Positions 42,975 through 54,274 of a stretch of 64,000 bases of DNA are shown here, piece after piece. Made by a program: the position numbers and the translations under genes. Numbering within the stretch: the first letter of the stretch is position 1; every line of letters begins with the position of its first letter. Source of the DNA: Nothopassalora personata (Eukaryota > Ascomycota > Dothideomycetes > Mycosphaerellales > Mycosphaerellaceae); assembly GCA_033816765.1 (NCBI GenBank), contig CM066292.1:3658001-3722000 (forward strand). The letters are read 5' to 3'. The notes beneath the pieces are model-generated. The model did not search any database and was not told the DNA's origin. It was given only the letters and a program-made list of their open reading frames with translations.

Positions 42975-44412
42975 CGCTCTCGTGACGTCTGGAGCCGTGA
43001 GAGCGCGTTTGTTCGCCGGGGATCTGAAGCAAGGCACTCATAACAACACATATCTGCGTTTCAAACACCTCGCTTCATCTCATTTCATCATTTCATCCAC
43101 GGGAAGGACATTGTCTACCTTGCAATGACTGACCTCCCTTTAGCAGTCAGTCAGTATTGCTGGAGATGACATATGCCGCCAGACGGCGAGCGCATGGCTG
43201 CATGCAAACAGAGGGAGCGGCAGCGATATCTCCAGCTGGCGTCGAGTGAGCGGCACTGCATCTTGATACTCCTGTTCGCAGGAGTCTACCGGCGCTCGCC
43301 TCGCTCGCTCGACCCGGATGTATATACCAATATCATCACCTGCGGTCTCCTGTCCGCTCGTTCATCTCTTCACCGGAAGGCAGCATTGCATGCACATTCG
43401 CCTGGCGCGAGCAAGAGTCACCCTACCCTACAGCTGAAGTCGGCTCACCACACGGCTGCAAGCATCCCATGTGTTGATTCCAAGTCTGCTGATCGAAGTC
43501 AATCGTGAACTCCAGACACGGTTGGCCGGGACGCGCAACCTCACTGACGGCACGGCACCGTTGCTCGTCTCCAACACGAGCAGCTCTGGTGATGCGGTGA
43601 AGCAGAAGAGGAAGGAAGTCACGGGGTACAGGACGAGTCTAACCGAGCGGAGGCATCGCACTATTCCGTCGCCATTCGCCGACAAGCAAAGCTTGGTCTC
43701 TGATCTTGGAGTCGGACGTCGGCAGCATTTTCTGTGCAAGGCCGGTCGGTGTCGTTGACGTGAAACCAGTTACTGTGGGTCCATTGCGCGGAATCTGTAT
43801 CATGTACAGTGAAACGAGCCAGAGCTTCGATAGAACTATGATACGTTACCGCCGCTGTGACTACAAGGCTGGCCATTCCACGAATCCCGCGAGATTCACT
43901 TCTTCACGCCTTATACGCGTGTGCGATGCTTCTCGATTTGCCGCAGTATAGACAGCTATGTAAGAAGCATGGGCAAGACCGCGGGTGTGCTCATGGCCAG
44001 GCTGCAAGCCCTGAGCCCGGAGCAAAGCACCTCCGTTGCAATAGTTCTACAGTAGATCGACGTGGTGCACTCTTAAGAAGAGGCCACGCAGGCATCCACT
44101 TCAGGTAAGTATACCTTCTCTTCTCTTGTACCTTGTATCTTAAGCGCTCCCCTTCGCTGTAGTGAAAGCCCTCTCTCTCTGTCTCTCATCACAGCGTGAT
44201 TGACACTATCCTTGGCCGTTGGGCTCGCCTGCGGCATTCCATTCGGATATTCTAACCTTTGGCACGCCGACGGTCTGAGCAGCAGTGTCAAGTCTTACCA
44301 AACACTGATTGACGAGAGCACCGCTCTCCGCTGTTTGCGTGGACGACTACTTCCATCACGCTCGCCGCGGGGCCACCACACTCGCTTTATTCCTCCTCGG
44401 CCCGCACACATC
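42975..44412. other. 1.4-kb upstream region of the divergent PAN-like and ABC genes
   Basis: This separates two divergent genes, so it includes both promoters. CT-rich tracts occur at 44106-44125 and 44170-44186. The ABC frame is open from 44200, but the upstream codons look like leader. No other gene was recognised. Confidence 0.5.
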
Positions 44413-47400
44413 ATGGCGGACGACGCCGAGAAGAGAGAGCTGAGCGACAGCTCCACTAAGGATGGCCTCGAATCGCGCGACGAGCTCACAACGGGGGACC
44501 AAGAGCAGGCGCAGCTTGGTCAAACACCCTTCCCGACTATACTTCCCAACGAGCCAGCACCGCCTCTGCATCGGCTAGATTCTCAGATCCCGACGAAGAC
44601 GGACGAGAAGAAGAAGGACACTGACGACGTCTTCTCGCATTTGCCCGAGCATGAAGCGGCGATCTTGAGGCGCCAGCTGGATATTCCGCCCCTCAAGGTC
44701 ACATACATGGCGCTCTACCGGTACGCGACCAAGGTGGACCTTCTGCTCATGGTCATCTCCAGCATATGCGCCATTGCCGGAGGAGTGGCACTACCATTGA
44801 TGACGGTCATCTTTGGCTCCATCACTGGAACGTTTCAAGGGTTCACCAACGGCACAAGTGCAGGGTCCAACTTCACGAGCAAAATCAGCAGCCAGACACT
44901 GTACTTTGTCTACCTGGGCATTGCTGAATTCGTCGTCATCTACATCTCCACGGTCGGCTTCATCTACACCGGTGAACACATCTCGGGCAAAATTCGACAA
45001 CACTACCTTGCTAGTATCCTTCGCCAGAACATTGGCTACTTCGACAAGCTTGGCGCCGGTGAGATCACGACCAGGATTACCGCCGACACCAACCTTGTCC
45101 AGGATGGAATATCAGAGAAGGTCGGCCTTACTATGACCGCGCTTGCGACTTTCATTGCTGCGTACGTGATTGGCTACATCAAATACTGGAAGCTCACCCT
45201 CATCCTGACCTCGACTATTGCCGCGATTATACTTACGATGGCCGCACTCGGCGGCTTCATTGTGAAGTGGAACAGAGAGTCCCTCGCGTCGTACGCAGAA
45301 GGCGGGACCGTTGTCGAGGAAGTCCTTAGCTCCATTCGCAATGCCATTGCGTTTGGTACCCAAGATAAGCTTGCCAAGGAATATGATAAGCATCTGGACA
45401 TCGCAGAAAAGGCGGGCTTCAGGACGAAGGCCATCACAGGTCCGATGATAGGTTTGATGATGTGCTATATCTACCTCACATACGCTCTGGCATTCTGGAT
45501 GGGTAGTCGCTACGTGGTCGACGGTAAAACCTCGCTGTCGGAAGTGCTTACGATTTTGATGTCCATCATGATTGGCGCCTTCTCTCTGGGCAATATCGCG
45601 CCCAACATCCAGGCCTTCACAACAGCTATCGCTGCCGCAAACAAGATCTACGCGACCATTGACCGAGTTTCGCCGTTGGATCCGACCTCGCTGGACGGCG
45701 AGAAGATCGAGAACCTGCGGGGTGTCGTTGAGCTTCGTAACATCAAGCACATCTATCCTTCTAGGCCAGAGGTTACAGTCATGCAAGATGTCAACCTTGT
45801 CGTGCCCGCAGGTAAGACCACTGCTCTAGTAGGCGCTTCTGGTTCAGGAAAGAGCACCGTCGTTGGTCTTGTTGAGCGCTTTTACGATCCTGTAGGTGGT
45901 GAGGTTCTTCTTGATGGCGTTAGCATTCAAGCACTCAATCTGCGATGGCTCCGACAGCAGATCAAATTGGTGTCGCAGGAGCCTACTCTCTTCGCAACCA
46001 CGATTGCTGGCAACATTCGACATGGCCTTATTGGCACCGAGCACGAGTCGCTGCCTGAAGACAAGATCCGAGAACTGGTTGAAAATGCTGCAAGACAAGC
46101 GAATGCGCACGACTTCGTCTCTGCTCTACCACAAGGCTACGAAACGAACGTAGGTGAGCGAGGTCTACTGCTCTCTGGTGGTCAGAAGCAACGTATCGCC
46201 ATCGCGAGAGCCATCATTAGCGATCCCAAGATCCTCCTGCTCGACGAAGCCACTTCAGCTCTTGACACAAAGAGCGAAGGTGTAGTGCAAGCAGCGCTCG
46301 ACAAGGCTGCCCAAGGACGAACTACCATTGTTATTGCTCACCGTCTCAGCACTATCAAGGATGCCGACAACATTGTCGTCATGTCGCAAGGCCAGATCGT
46401 CGAGCAAGGCAACCACAACGATCTACTTGAACGCAAGGAAGCATACTACAACCTCGTTGAGGCCCAGAAACTCGCGGCAGAGACTGAGCAGAAACGTCAA
46501 GAAGAGAAGGAGATTCTTGGTGACGATCTGGAAGACGGCAACCTGCTGGAGAAGTCTTCAACCGAGCACAACCAGGAATACGAAGAAGACCCGAACGATT
46601 TGATGCTTGGCAGGAGCAAGTCGACGCAATCGGCCTCCAGCAAGGTCCTTGCGAGCAGGAGCTCAGAGTCTTCCCCGAAGTACTCTCTCTGGACGCTGAT
46701 CAAGGTTGTGGCGTCCTTTAACAAGCAAGAGTGGCAGTACATGCTGCTCGGCTTAGGCTCCTCCATCATCTGTGGTGCTGGCAATCCTGTCTCATCCGTC
46801 TTCTTCGCCAAGTGCATCGTCGCATTGTCACTCCCGCCCAGTCAGTATGCCGAGCTCCGATCCCGGGCCAACTTTTGGAGCTGGATGTACTTCATGCTCG
46901 CACTAGTTCTGCTCATCTCTCACGTCACAGAGGGCGTCGCTTTCGCGTACTGCAGCGAGAGGCTCGTCCATCGCGCTAGAGACAAGTCATTTCGAGTCAT
47001 GCTGAGGCAAGACATTGCATTTTTCGACAAGGAAGAGAACTCAGCTGGTGCTCTCACTAGCTTCTTGAGCACGGAGACGACACATCTGGCTGGCATGTCT
47101 GGTGTCACGCTTGGCACGATTCTTGCGGTCATTGCTACTCTGATCATCGGTTTCATCATTGCGCTAGCGGTTGGCTGGAAGCTCGCGCTTGTCTGCATTG
47201 CGACCGTTCCAGTCGTGATGGGATGTGGTTATTTCCGCTTCTGGATGCTCGCAAGATTCCAGGCTCGCGCAAAGAAGGCCTACGAGAAGTCCGCCTCATA
47301 TGCCTGTGAAGCCACATCCGCCATCCGCACCGTCGCCTCACTGACTCGCGAAGACGATGTCTGGGAACACTATCACCTCCAGATCGTCGACCAAGAGTCC

Positions 47401-48459
47401 AAGTCACTCGTCTCCGTCCTCCGCTCTAGTAGTCTCTACGCCGCAGCTCAATCACTCATGTTCTTTTGCATCGCCCTCGGCTTCTGGTACGGCGGAACTC
47501 TGATCGGCAACGGCGAATACGGCCTCTTCCAGTTCTATCTGTGCTTTTCCGCTGTCATCTTCGGTGCGCAGTCTGCTGGTACTATTTTCAGCTTCGCGCC
47601 GGATATGAGTAAGGCCAAGCATGCCGCCGAGGAAATGAAGACGATGTTCGACCGGAAGCCTGAGATCGACACCTGGAGCACTGATGGTGAGGTCCTCGAC
47701 ACTGTGCATGGCGACATCGAGTTCCGCGACGTACACTTCCGCTACCCAACCCGACCTGAGCAACCTGTCCTGCGCGGTCTGCACTTGCAAGTCCGCCCCG
47801 GTCAATACGTTGCGCTTGTCGGCGCTTCAGGGTGCGGCAAATCCACCACCATCGCACTGCTCGAGCGCTTCTACGACCCTCTCGTGGGAGGAATCTACGT
47901 TGATGGTAAAGAGATCTCAAAGTTGAACGTCAATTCTTACCGGAATCACCTCGCTCTCGTATCGCAAGAACCAACACTATACCAGGGCACAATCCGCGAG
48001 AACATCCTCCTAGGCGCTGACAGAAAGGACTCCGACGTCCCCGAAGAGTCCATCGTCCAAGCATGCAAAGATTCCAACATCTATGACTTCATCATGTCCC
48101 TCCCCGAAGGTTTCGACACTGTGGTCGGGTCTAAGGGTAGTATGTTAAGTGGAGGGCAAAAGCAGCGTGTCGCCATCGCCCGCGCACTTCTTCGTGATCC
48201 TACAATCCTTCTGCTCGACGAAGCGACCAGCGCCTTAGACTCTGAGTCCGAGAAAGTCGTCCAGGCTGCTCTTGATAAGGCGGCGAAGGGAAGGACGACA
48301 ATTGCTGTCGCGCATAGATTATCGACGATCCAGAAGGCGGACATGATCTACGTCTTCGATCAAGGTAGGATTGTGGAGAATGGTACGCATTCGGAGTTGA
48401 TCGCGATGAAGGGACGCTACTTTGAGTTGGTGAATTTGCAGAGTTTGGGCAAGACGTAG
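44413..48459 (+). CDS. ABCB-type full ABC transporter (multidrug/leptomycin exporter type)
   Basis: Plasma-membrane ATP-driven exporter of the P-glycoprotein class. It is a single exon, 1348 aa, laid out TMD-NBD-TMD-NBD. The start MADDAEKRELSDSSTKDGLE precedes an acidic cytosolic N-terminus; TMD1 begins near residue 110. NBD1 has Walker A GASGSGKST, signature LLSGGQKQRIAIARA, Walker B ILLLDEATSALD and the H-loop VIAHRLSTI. NBD2 has GASGCGKST, MLSGGQKQRVAIARA, ILLLDEATSALDSES and VAHRLSTIQKADMI. Both ATP sites look complete, unlike pleiotropic-drug-resistance (ABCG) pumps. The substrate cannot be told from sequence; relatives export drugs, toxins or peptide pheromones. It is not next to any biosynthetic gene here. 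Confidence 0.95.
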   Translation: MADDAEKRELSDSSTKDGLESRDELTTGDQEQAQLGQTPFPTILPNEPAPPLHRLDSQIPTKTDEKKKDTDDVFSHLPEHEAAILRRQLDIPPLKVTYMALYRYATKVDLLLMVISSICAIAGGVALPLMTVIFGSITGTFQGFTNGTSAGSNFTSKISSQTLYFVYLGIAEFVVIYISTVGFIYTGEHISGKIRQHYLASILRQNIGYFDKLGAGEITTRITADTNLVQDGISEKVGLTMTALATFIAAYVIGYIKYWKLTLILTSTIAAIILTMAALGGFIVKWNRESLASYAEGGTVVEEVLSSIRNAIAFGTQDKLAKEYDKHLDIAEKAGFRTKAITGPMIGLMMCYIYLTYALAFWMGSRYVVDGKTSLSEVLTILMSIMIGAFSLGNIAPNIQAFTTAIAAANKIYATIDRVSPLDPTSLDGEKIENLRGVVELRNIKHIYPSRPEVTVMQDVNLVVPAGKTTALVGASGSGKSTVVGLVERFYDPVGGEVLLDGVSIQALNLRWLRQQIKLVSQEPTLFATTIAGNIRHGLIGTEHESLPEDKIRELVENAARQANAHDFVSALPQGYETNVGERGLLLSGGQKQRIAIARAIISDPKILLLDEATSALDTKSEGVVQAALDKAAQGRTTIVIAHRLSTIKDADNIVVMSQGQIVEQGNHNDLLERKEAYYNLVEAQKLAAETEQKRQEEKEILGDDLEDGNLLEKSSTEHNQEYEEDPNDLMLGRSKSTQSASSKVLASRSSESSPKYSLWTLIKVVASFNKQEWQYMLLGLGSSIICGAGNPVSSVFFAKCIVALSLPPSQYAELRSRANFWSWMYFMLALVLLISHVTEGVAFAYCSERLVHRARDKSFRVMLRQDIAFFDKEENSAGALTSFLSTETTHLAGMSGVTLGTILAVIATLIIGFIIALAVGWKLALVCIATVPVVMGCGYFRFWMLARFQARAKKAYEKSASYACEATSAIRTVASLTREDDVWEHYHLQIVDQESKSLVSVLRSSSLYAAAQSLMFFCIALGFWYGGTLIGNGEYGLFQFYLCFSAVIFGAQSAGTIFSFAPDMSKAKHAAEEMKTMFDRKPEIDTWSTDGEVLDTVHGDIEFRDVHFRYPTRPEQPVLRGLHLQVRPGQYVALVGASGCGKSTTIALLERFYDPLVGGIYVDGKEISKLNVNSYRNHLALVSQEPTLYQGTIRENILLGADRKDSDVPEESIVQACKDSNIYDFIMSLPEGFDTVVGSKGSMLSGGQKQRVAIARALLRDPTILLLDEATSALDSESEKVVQAALDKAAKGRTTIAVAHRLSTIQKADMIYVFDQGRIVENGTHSELIAMKGRYFELVNLQSLGKT

Positions 48460-48873
48460 AGAGGAATGAAGTCCTTATGGTGTAGAAATCTGCGTTTTCT
48501 GAGCGAGGCGTTGGATGATGGGGTGAAAAACTTGGACACCGTGGCTAGCATCTCGGCTAGACAATAGATGGGACATGAGGATACGGCACACGAGGTGTAT
48601 ATAGTGAGTGCATACTAATGCCAATACACATCTGGAATCGTGAGGTGGACGTGAGGTGTACCTTTTCTTTGCCTGTCGACGACTGCACTATGTTACTTGA
48701 AGGTTCAATACATACGACAACAGGTCCGTTAAACAGGATATAATGGCATGCATATCGTTTGAACCCAGCATATCGACTAGTCCAAACAAGCTTGGCAATC
48801 GCACGTGAAGAGCGGGGTACTTCAAGCTTCGTACCTTCCAGGGTCTTCAAACATTCCCACGACATATCCAGCC
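48460..48873. other. intergenic, no gene seen
   Basis: This holds the ABC transporter 3' region and the upstream region of the LRAT-like gene. Confidence 0.55.
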
Positions 48874-49977
48874 ATGAACTACATCAAGAAATTGAAGAGA
48901 GACAAGGACAAGACCCCCAATGAAAGCACTGCCAGAGAGCTGCCACCTGAGGATGTACCCAAAGATGGCGCAGAGGAAAAGAATGCCAAAAAGAAAGACT
49001 CAATGACGGACAAAGCGGTGACCTTCATGAGACCGTACTTCAATCAAGCCAAATCCTGGACCGCGAAAGAAGCCAGTGAAGCGAAGCAGGAGCTACAGAA
49101 GATTCTGGGTCTTGGCGGGAAACCGGATGTATTGCCGCAAGGCGAGGCGCTCGTGATTGGGGAGCCGAGGACTGTAGAACTGGGATGGCATCCTGTGGTA
49201 ATTTGCCCCCCGAATGAAGCTCCCATTCCTCTGAGACATTTTGAAGTACTTCTAATCGTCGTTTTCATAGGCGGGTGCAACGGGCAAGTGGTTTGCTGAG
49301 AAGACGATTATCGGGAAGCAGATCTCGCAAAAGATTGGCAAATATCCGGATCCGACGCAGCATTGGGCTGTGATTGTTGGGGACTATGTCCACCAGCTTT
49401 GGATGGTAAGGTTTCATCAGGATCAGAAGCTGAACTCCCAGATGTTTGATAAACAGCCTGACACTGTATATAGGATGAAAACCTCGATATCATATACATC
49501 AACGAAAAGCTCAAACGAGAAGACTGGACGTTATACGAAGTGGGCAAGACCCGTTTCAACGACCAAGCGCTTGGCGAGGCTAGTCGGATGACCATACACA
49601 ACATGTGAGTCGACACTCCCCAACCTGCAGGACTGCATCCTCGTCTTCCCCCCTCCGCAAAATCTCACAAATCTAGGCGAGAAAAACGTCCTGCCTACAA
49701 CCTCATAAGCAACAACTGCCAAGTCTTCGCCGTCGAGCTTCTCAAAGCCATCCAAGTTGGCTCAGGCCATGAGTTCGGCACCACGTTCGCCATCTACCAG
49801 CGCGCCACCGGCAAAGGCGCGATTCGAGACCTGTTCGCCGATAAGCCGGCAGATGAAACAGCGGCAGAGAAGCAGGACGAGGACGGGTTTGCGAAGCCTC
49901 AGAGGCGAGATACTGCCAAGTTCGCACAGCAGATTATGGATGAGAAGACGACGAAGTTGGATCATGATGGGTGGTGA
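48874..49977 (+). CDS. LRAT/NlpC-like papain-fold protein
   Basis: Four exons (48874-49197, 49271-49405, 49474-49604, 49677-49977) have GT-AG introns of 73, 68 and 72 nt, and all phases are consistent; the protein is 296 aa. The charged N-terminus (KKLKRDKDKTPNES) resembles a disordered or membrane-associating tail. The core has a His-bearing strand, DPTQHWAVIVGDYVHQLWM, and a Cys helix, YNLISNNCQVFAVELLKAI. That is the order and spacing (His strand first, NC helix later) of the circularly permuted NlpC/P60 LRAT-type fold, whose members are acyltransferases or thiol hydrolases. A basic/acidic tail ends with DHDGW. Substrate is unknown and the fold call is by motif only. Exon joins restore the reading around both motifs. 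Confidence 0.72.
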
Positions 49978-50988
49978 GGTATGCAGAATCTCGGGGCATC
50001 ATATTCTATTTCTATGTGCTTTTGGGCTGTCTTGCCTTCATTCTTCCTGTGCATCTTCACACCCGTCGAAGGCGCTACGGCGCAACTACAGTATCCACGA
50101 CCTGGAGGACGCGTCCCAGGTATCTCGGCTTAGATCTGGCGCAGCGTCCCATTGGTCTGACTAGAGACCGCGTCCGGAGCGAAAAACAGGCTGTCGCCGT
50201 TGGCCATGGGTACCACGCGGTTCTTAGTTCCAGTCGTATCGATGCAGTAAGCATCGAGCACGCCATTCTTGGTAACTATCTCTAGTCCAGACAGCTGTCT
50301 CGCCGGCGAAATTCTTTCCAGCATTGGCGGGTGTACTGTACATGACGGCTGCATGCTGCTGTTGCTATACAATCTAGTCTCTGGCCGGCTACCGGACGGA
50401 GTAATCGCCGAAGAGCCCAGGAACAAACGATATCTCTCGCTGCTGCCAAAATCGACACATTGTTGGAGTATGATTGTGTCGAATAGCAGCGATGAAATGG
50501 GAATGCCGTCAGGGGGCGAAACAAGATGGCGTTCTCTGCGCAGAAATTTTGCTTGTATGTGCTTGAACGCTGCGCCTATCCGTTGTGCCCTCAGGTGCAT
50601 CGCCCTCTCGGGACGATGGATTGCCATGTGAAACTTAGGCAGTAGCTCTTGGCATGCCCGGGCTACTGTACTGTACTTTCGTGATACAACGCCAGATTGC
50701 ACAATATTGATATATCGAGGCCGTCCATCGTGCCGTGGTGCTTCTGAAATCGTGATTGGCGGACGAGATCTTCAGCCGCCCGACGTGATCGACTCTCGAG
50801 TGTGTTAGTAATCTCCTGAGCACGGTCTAATGTATTCCAGGCTTCATTGTCCGGTACAGCAGCCGAACATGTCGGGAGCCAGCCTGACTTTGGTCCATGT
50901 TTGCTCGACGCTTGCAAGATAGTTGTATAAATTCTTGCTCGAAAGTCAATTTTCGGCTTGCCATGAAATGTCAACGGCACTGATCGAG
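49978..50988. other. no supported gene; unrecognised minus-strand frames
   Basis: Two overlapping minus frames (50130-50702 and 50663-51001) have coding-like composition (CQELLPKFHMAIHRPERAMH; RAQEITNTLESRSRRAAEDL). They are in different frames with no acceptable intron between them. They might be remains of a gene; no family was recognised. Confidence 0.4.
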
Positions 50989-51806
50989 ATGGCACCTTCA
51001 ATGCTATTGCGAACCACTTTATTGTCGCTGTTCGCTAGAACTACTGCATCGCTGGCCGACTTTGTCCTCACACCTTACTCAGATGAAACGTGCCAGCATG
51101 CAATCACTGGTACCCCTACAAGACTGGTAGTGGTATCGGGAAGACCACGCTCCCTTCTACGAATGTCCCTTTCAGTGATGGCGCCATCAATGACTGTCCA
51201 TCATCAGTGCTCATATGGGACAGCCCTGTCTTCCGAGGTGCTTAATCAAAGGATGGGACCGGATCTGATGTCTTGTGGGGAGCGCCTCAGCCGGTGAGAA
51301 GCGTCATACCGTACGCAGAGGCCTACTTGCGATACCTGAGACATCCTCAGACTCACGGCTCCTGTCCTCTTTCGAGTCACCTAGGCTGACATGTCTTACT
51401 CTTCGGGCGACGGGTGCATCATGTATCCCACTGTGCCGCCTGAGGTTGGAACATCAGGCGCGATAGGACAAGTCGCAAGTGACAGCGCACCCATTGGAGC
51501 TGCACTCATCCGAGCTGCGGCGACGGGATGGTTTCACACCAAGCTTGTTGTAAGTCCACACTCAAAAAGCAGTCCGTAGGTATGTGGTACTGATTGAATT
51601 TTGAAGGTCTTCAAGTCGATCTCCACGAGCTTTTGCTGTGGAGCCGGCGATTGTGCTCGCGCAGATCCCGGCCAGCGGTAAGCAAAGCCGTAGACATACC
51701 ATGCGTATTACTGTATATGACAGACATGGTACCTCCAGCACCACCAGGATCATACGGAGCAAATTGTAACGTCGTCGACGACAAAAAGGACCCTTTCGGA
51801 AGCTAG
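50989..51806 (+). pseudogene. relic of a secreted Cys-rich protein (effector-like)
   Basis: An ATG frame begins with a signal peptide (MAPSMLLRTTLLSLFARTTA) followed by DFVLTPYSDETCQHAITG. Later pieces, each in another frame, look like parts of the same protein. They are TLPSTNVPFSDGAINDCPSS, SSGDGCIMYPTVPPEVGTSG, STSFCCGAGDCARADPGQ (the CCG-x-GDC pattern of small fungal secreted proteins) and PPAPPGSYGANCNVVDDKKD near the end. Stops and frame changes separate them. Some may be introns, so a spliced intact gene is not excluded, but I could not join them. Family and role are unknown. Confidence 0.33.
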
Positions 51807-52663
51807 TTCGCCATGTCAGAGTCTCAGACGCGTACATCGGTGGGCCCTTCGCTGCCGGCACGACTTTGACCCATGCAAACACTCTGACTTCCGAGACATC
51901 GGACATGGGGCGCAACGATCGGATTCAGGGTTGATACTTTAGCCCTTCTCGAAGGGTGTAAATAGGCGGCCTTTAGCCATAATAACAGTGCAATAAGATA
52001 GGTATACAGTATAGTACTAGAGACGCGTGTGGTTAATATGATTATTGCCTGACCCTGTATGAAAGTCGGTGGAGATCTCCTCGGTGTCAAGATGACCACT
52101 TCCGTGCAAGAGAGAGGTTTTCCCACGTTTGGGCCAAATCGTTTGGCAAGCAGGACTCGAATTCTGTGGCGATGGCGAGGACCGACATGCCATTCATGCC
52201 TGGTCCATGCTACCAAAGCTCGCGTGGGATGGTGCGAGTACGGTTCACTTCTGCTGTATGCCGAGGACGTTGAGACCACAGACCTCAACAGGAAGTCTTC
52301 GGACTGAAGGACGCCTCGATCGTTCTTCATGCTGATTTTGGTGGTTGTGGAGAAGACTCTGTCCATTCTCCTTTTCCAGGCACTTATACCTGCTGCAGGG
52401 CAGCACAGGCTGCCGAAGAATGACATGCCAGCGGACTGTCCAAGAACATTGTCCCTCGTGCTCCAGCTCAGAGTCATCTTCAAGCACAACACCCCCGAGC
52501 ACATCATCTCTCCATCGAAAACCACTCTATTGTAGCATCGCAGAAGAACTCTTCGGTAGATTTGCTGTGGTCAGTGGTGAGCAAGGTGGGCCAAGCGGCC
52601 GGCAGTGAGCGCCACGACCCGTTGCAGCATTCCGCGAGCGTCATCATGGTCAGGCCACACACT

Positions 52664-53521
52664 TTAACGTTCCCTCTTGTCCATGAGCATTATCATATAT
52701 CCAGCTGCTCTAGCACGAGCACGGCTTGGTTCGTCAAAGGCTCTGTCGAATCCAACATGACTTGCAACTGCATATATTTTGGCCACGTAGATGGCAGTGT
52801 GAAGGCGAAATGTCATTGGCCCGAGCAGCATATATTTGATTTGGCCAAGGCAACTTCCTGCATCGCCCATAGTCGCCTGCGAGGGTCAGAAGAGTACAGG
52901 CGGACAAAATGCATTGGCCTACTCAAACCAGCCCAGTCCATCTAGCTGTTCAAGCCGGCCGAGATCTGATGCAGACAAGGGGGTTTTTTCGTGGCTGGGG
53001 TATACGATGGCCTTCTCTGCGTGCCCGAGCAATGTCCTTCGGAATTCTCTGGTTCACGACGCGAATGATCTTCCCCTCGACAAGCGCCAATCTAGCCACG
53101 ATATCGCATACGGTCCTCGATTCCCACTCGCCGAGATAGACGAGGTTTCTGGTAGCCTGGCTGTACTGTACATCATAGCCACGATCGCCACCTGGCTACT
53201 TCGCTCGTTAAGACCTTGCTGATTGATACAGGTGGCATCGATTGAGAGTGGGCGGGACTCATCTGGACGTCTCATACGCCGAATTGCGGCGATTGCACTG
53301 GCACATACGCCGATTTCATGGCCGCCGAAGATAATTGTGTCCCAGGCTCGCGACGCTTCCAGCAGTAGGACATCGTCTCGAATTTGCATCCGGTTGTTGT
53401 TGAGGTGCGCGCCAGTGGCATTGTTCTGAAGGAGCGCACCAATGTATCCCCAAATGGATTGCTCTCCACAATCAACAGCCCGACTTCTTTGCGCTCCTGC
53501 ACCAATGCTGTGTAATGACAA
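52664..53521 (-). pseudogene. HET-domain (heterokaryon incompatibility) gene relic
   Basis: HET-domain proteins trigger cell death when incompatible fungal hyphae fuse. On the minus strand, CKFETMSYCW (the usual F-E-T-L-S-Y-C-W-G) ends in one frame. One base away, GGHEIGVCASAIAAIRRMRR then PDESRPLSIDATCINQQ and LNERSSQVAIVAMMYSTA continue the HET domain in another frame. The family's LWIDA is LSIDA here (Trp to Ser). Further on, RRRLWAMQEVALAKSNI matches the later W-x-x-QE motif of the family after another change of frame. Stops follow at about 52960 and 52664. No intron explains the break inside the FETLSYCWG block. I regard it as a decayed gene; such genes are frequently lost or broken. Confidence 0.62.
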
Positions 53522-53721
53522 CCTGCGTACTATGGACCACTCTGCGCAGAGGTTGAAGTTGACATTGGCAAGAACACGACATCAGCGACGATCCACACGA
53601 GATCTTGCCACAATTCCACGAACGCGCACCGTAGGTGGCTGAATCGTGGCCGCTGCGAAAAGAAATCAATCCACCACTTCCAAGGTTCAAATACTCCTTC
53701 AGAACGGCACCAAATTCATCA

Positions 53722-54274
53722 TCACCTCCTCCTTCCACCAAAACCACACCTGCGCAAGAACGCCACCTTCCACCTCCTCCTTCGTCCATCAATAGACCAG
53801 CACACTCTCCTCTCAGACCCATCCCTATCCCCAACGATCGCACACGTAACCCAGACCGTAGCATGTTCGATCTCCTCATCAACAGTGACAGTCAAGTTCA
53901 AGACCTCCATAAATAACTTCGATTTCCGATGGACCTGACACTTTGAGGAAAGGCCCACAAAGCTCTGCGTATTGACTTCGAAAGTGCTTCCGTTGGGACG
54001 CGTGAAATGGGGAGATGAAGTCGTCGCTCGCGTACTGGTTGAAGGGGGTGGCGAGGTCGCGATTGTTGAGGTATTTGACGATGTCTAGTGTTCAATACTC
54101 GAGGAGAGTCTGGGCCGTGACGCCATTATAGTCTCTAAAAATTCCCATGGTCGAATGTGTGAGGCTGGAAGGCAGTACGATGGATGACCTGCCATGTTGA
54201 GTTCCAAAACGTGTATGTCTGCTTCGAAGGATCACGTTCGGTTCAGGCCTTGAAGCTGATTGATGGAATGTCAT
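53722..54274 (-). pseudogene. NTF2/SnoaL-like domain relic
   Basis: Minus-strand pieces read MGIFRDYNGVTAQTLLEY, then an in-frame TGA, then DIVKYLNNRDLATPFNQYAS and RKHFRSQYAELCGPFLK. After a frame change comes NLTVTVDEEIEHATVWVTCA followed by IVGDRDGSERRVCWSIDG. The order (helix with YLNNRDL, loop, then beta strands) resembles small fungal NTF2-like/SnoaL-like proteins. A stop plus a frameshift argue for a relic. The fold call rests on pattern memory and is uncertain. Confidence 0.33.

Noticed and set aside
44200..44412. Upstream extension of the ABC transporter frame
   Set aside because: The codons before 44413 have no relation to the family N-terminus and include a CT-rich leader; the ATG at 44413 fits the usual acidic start.
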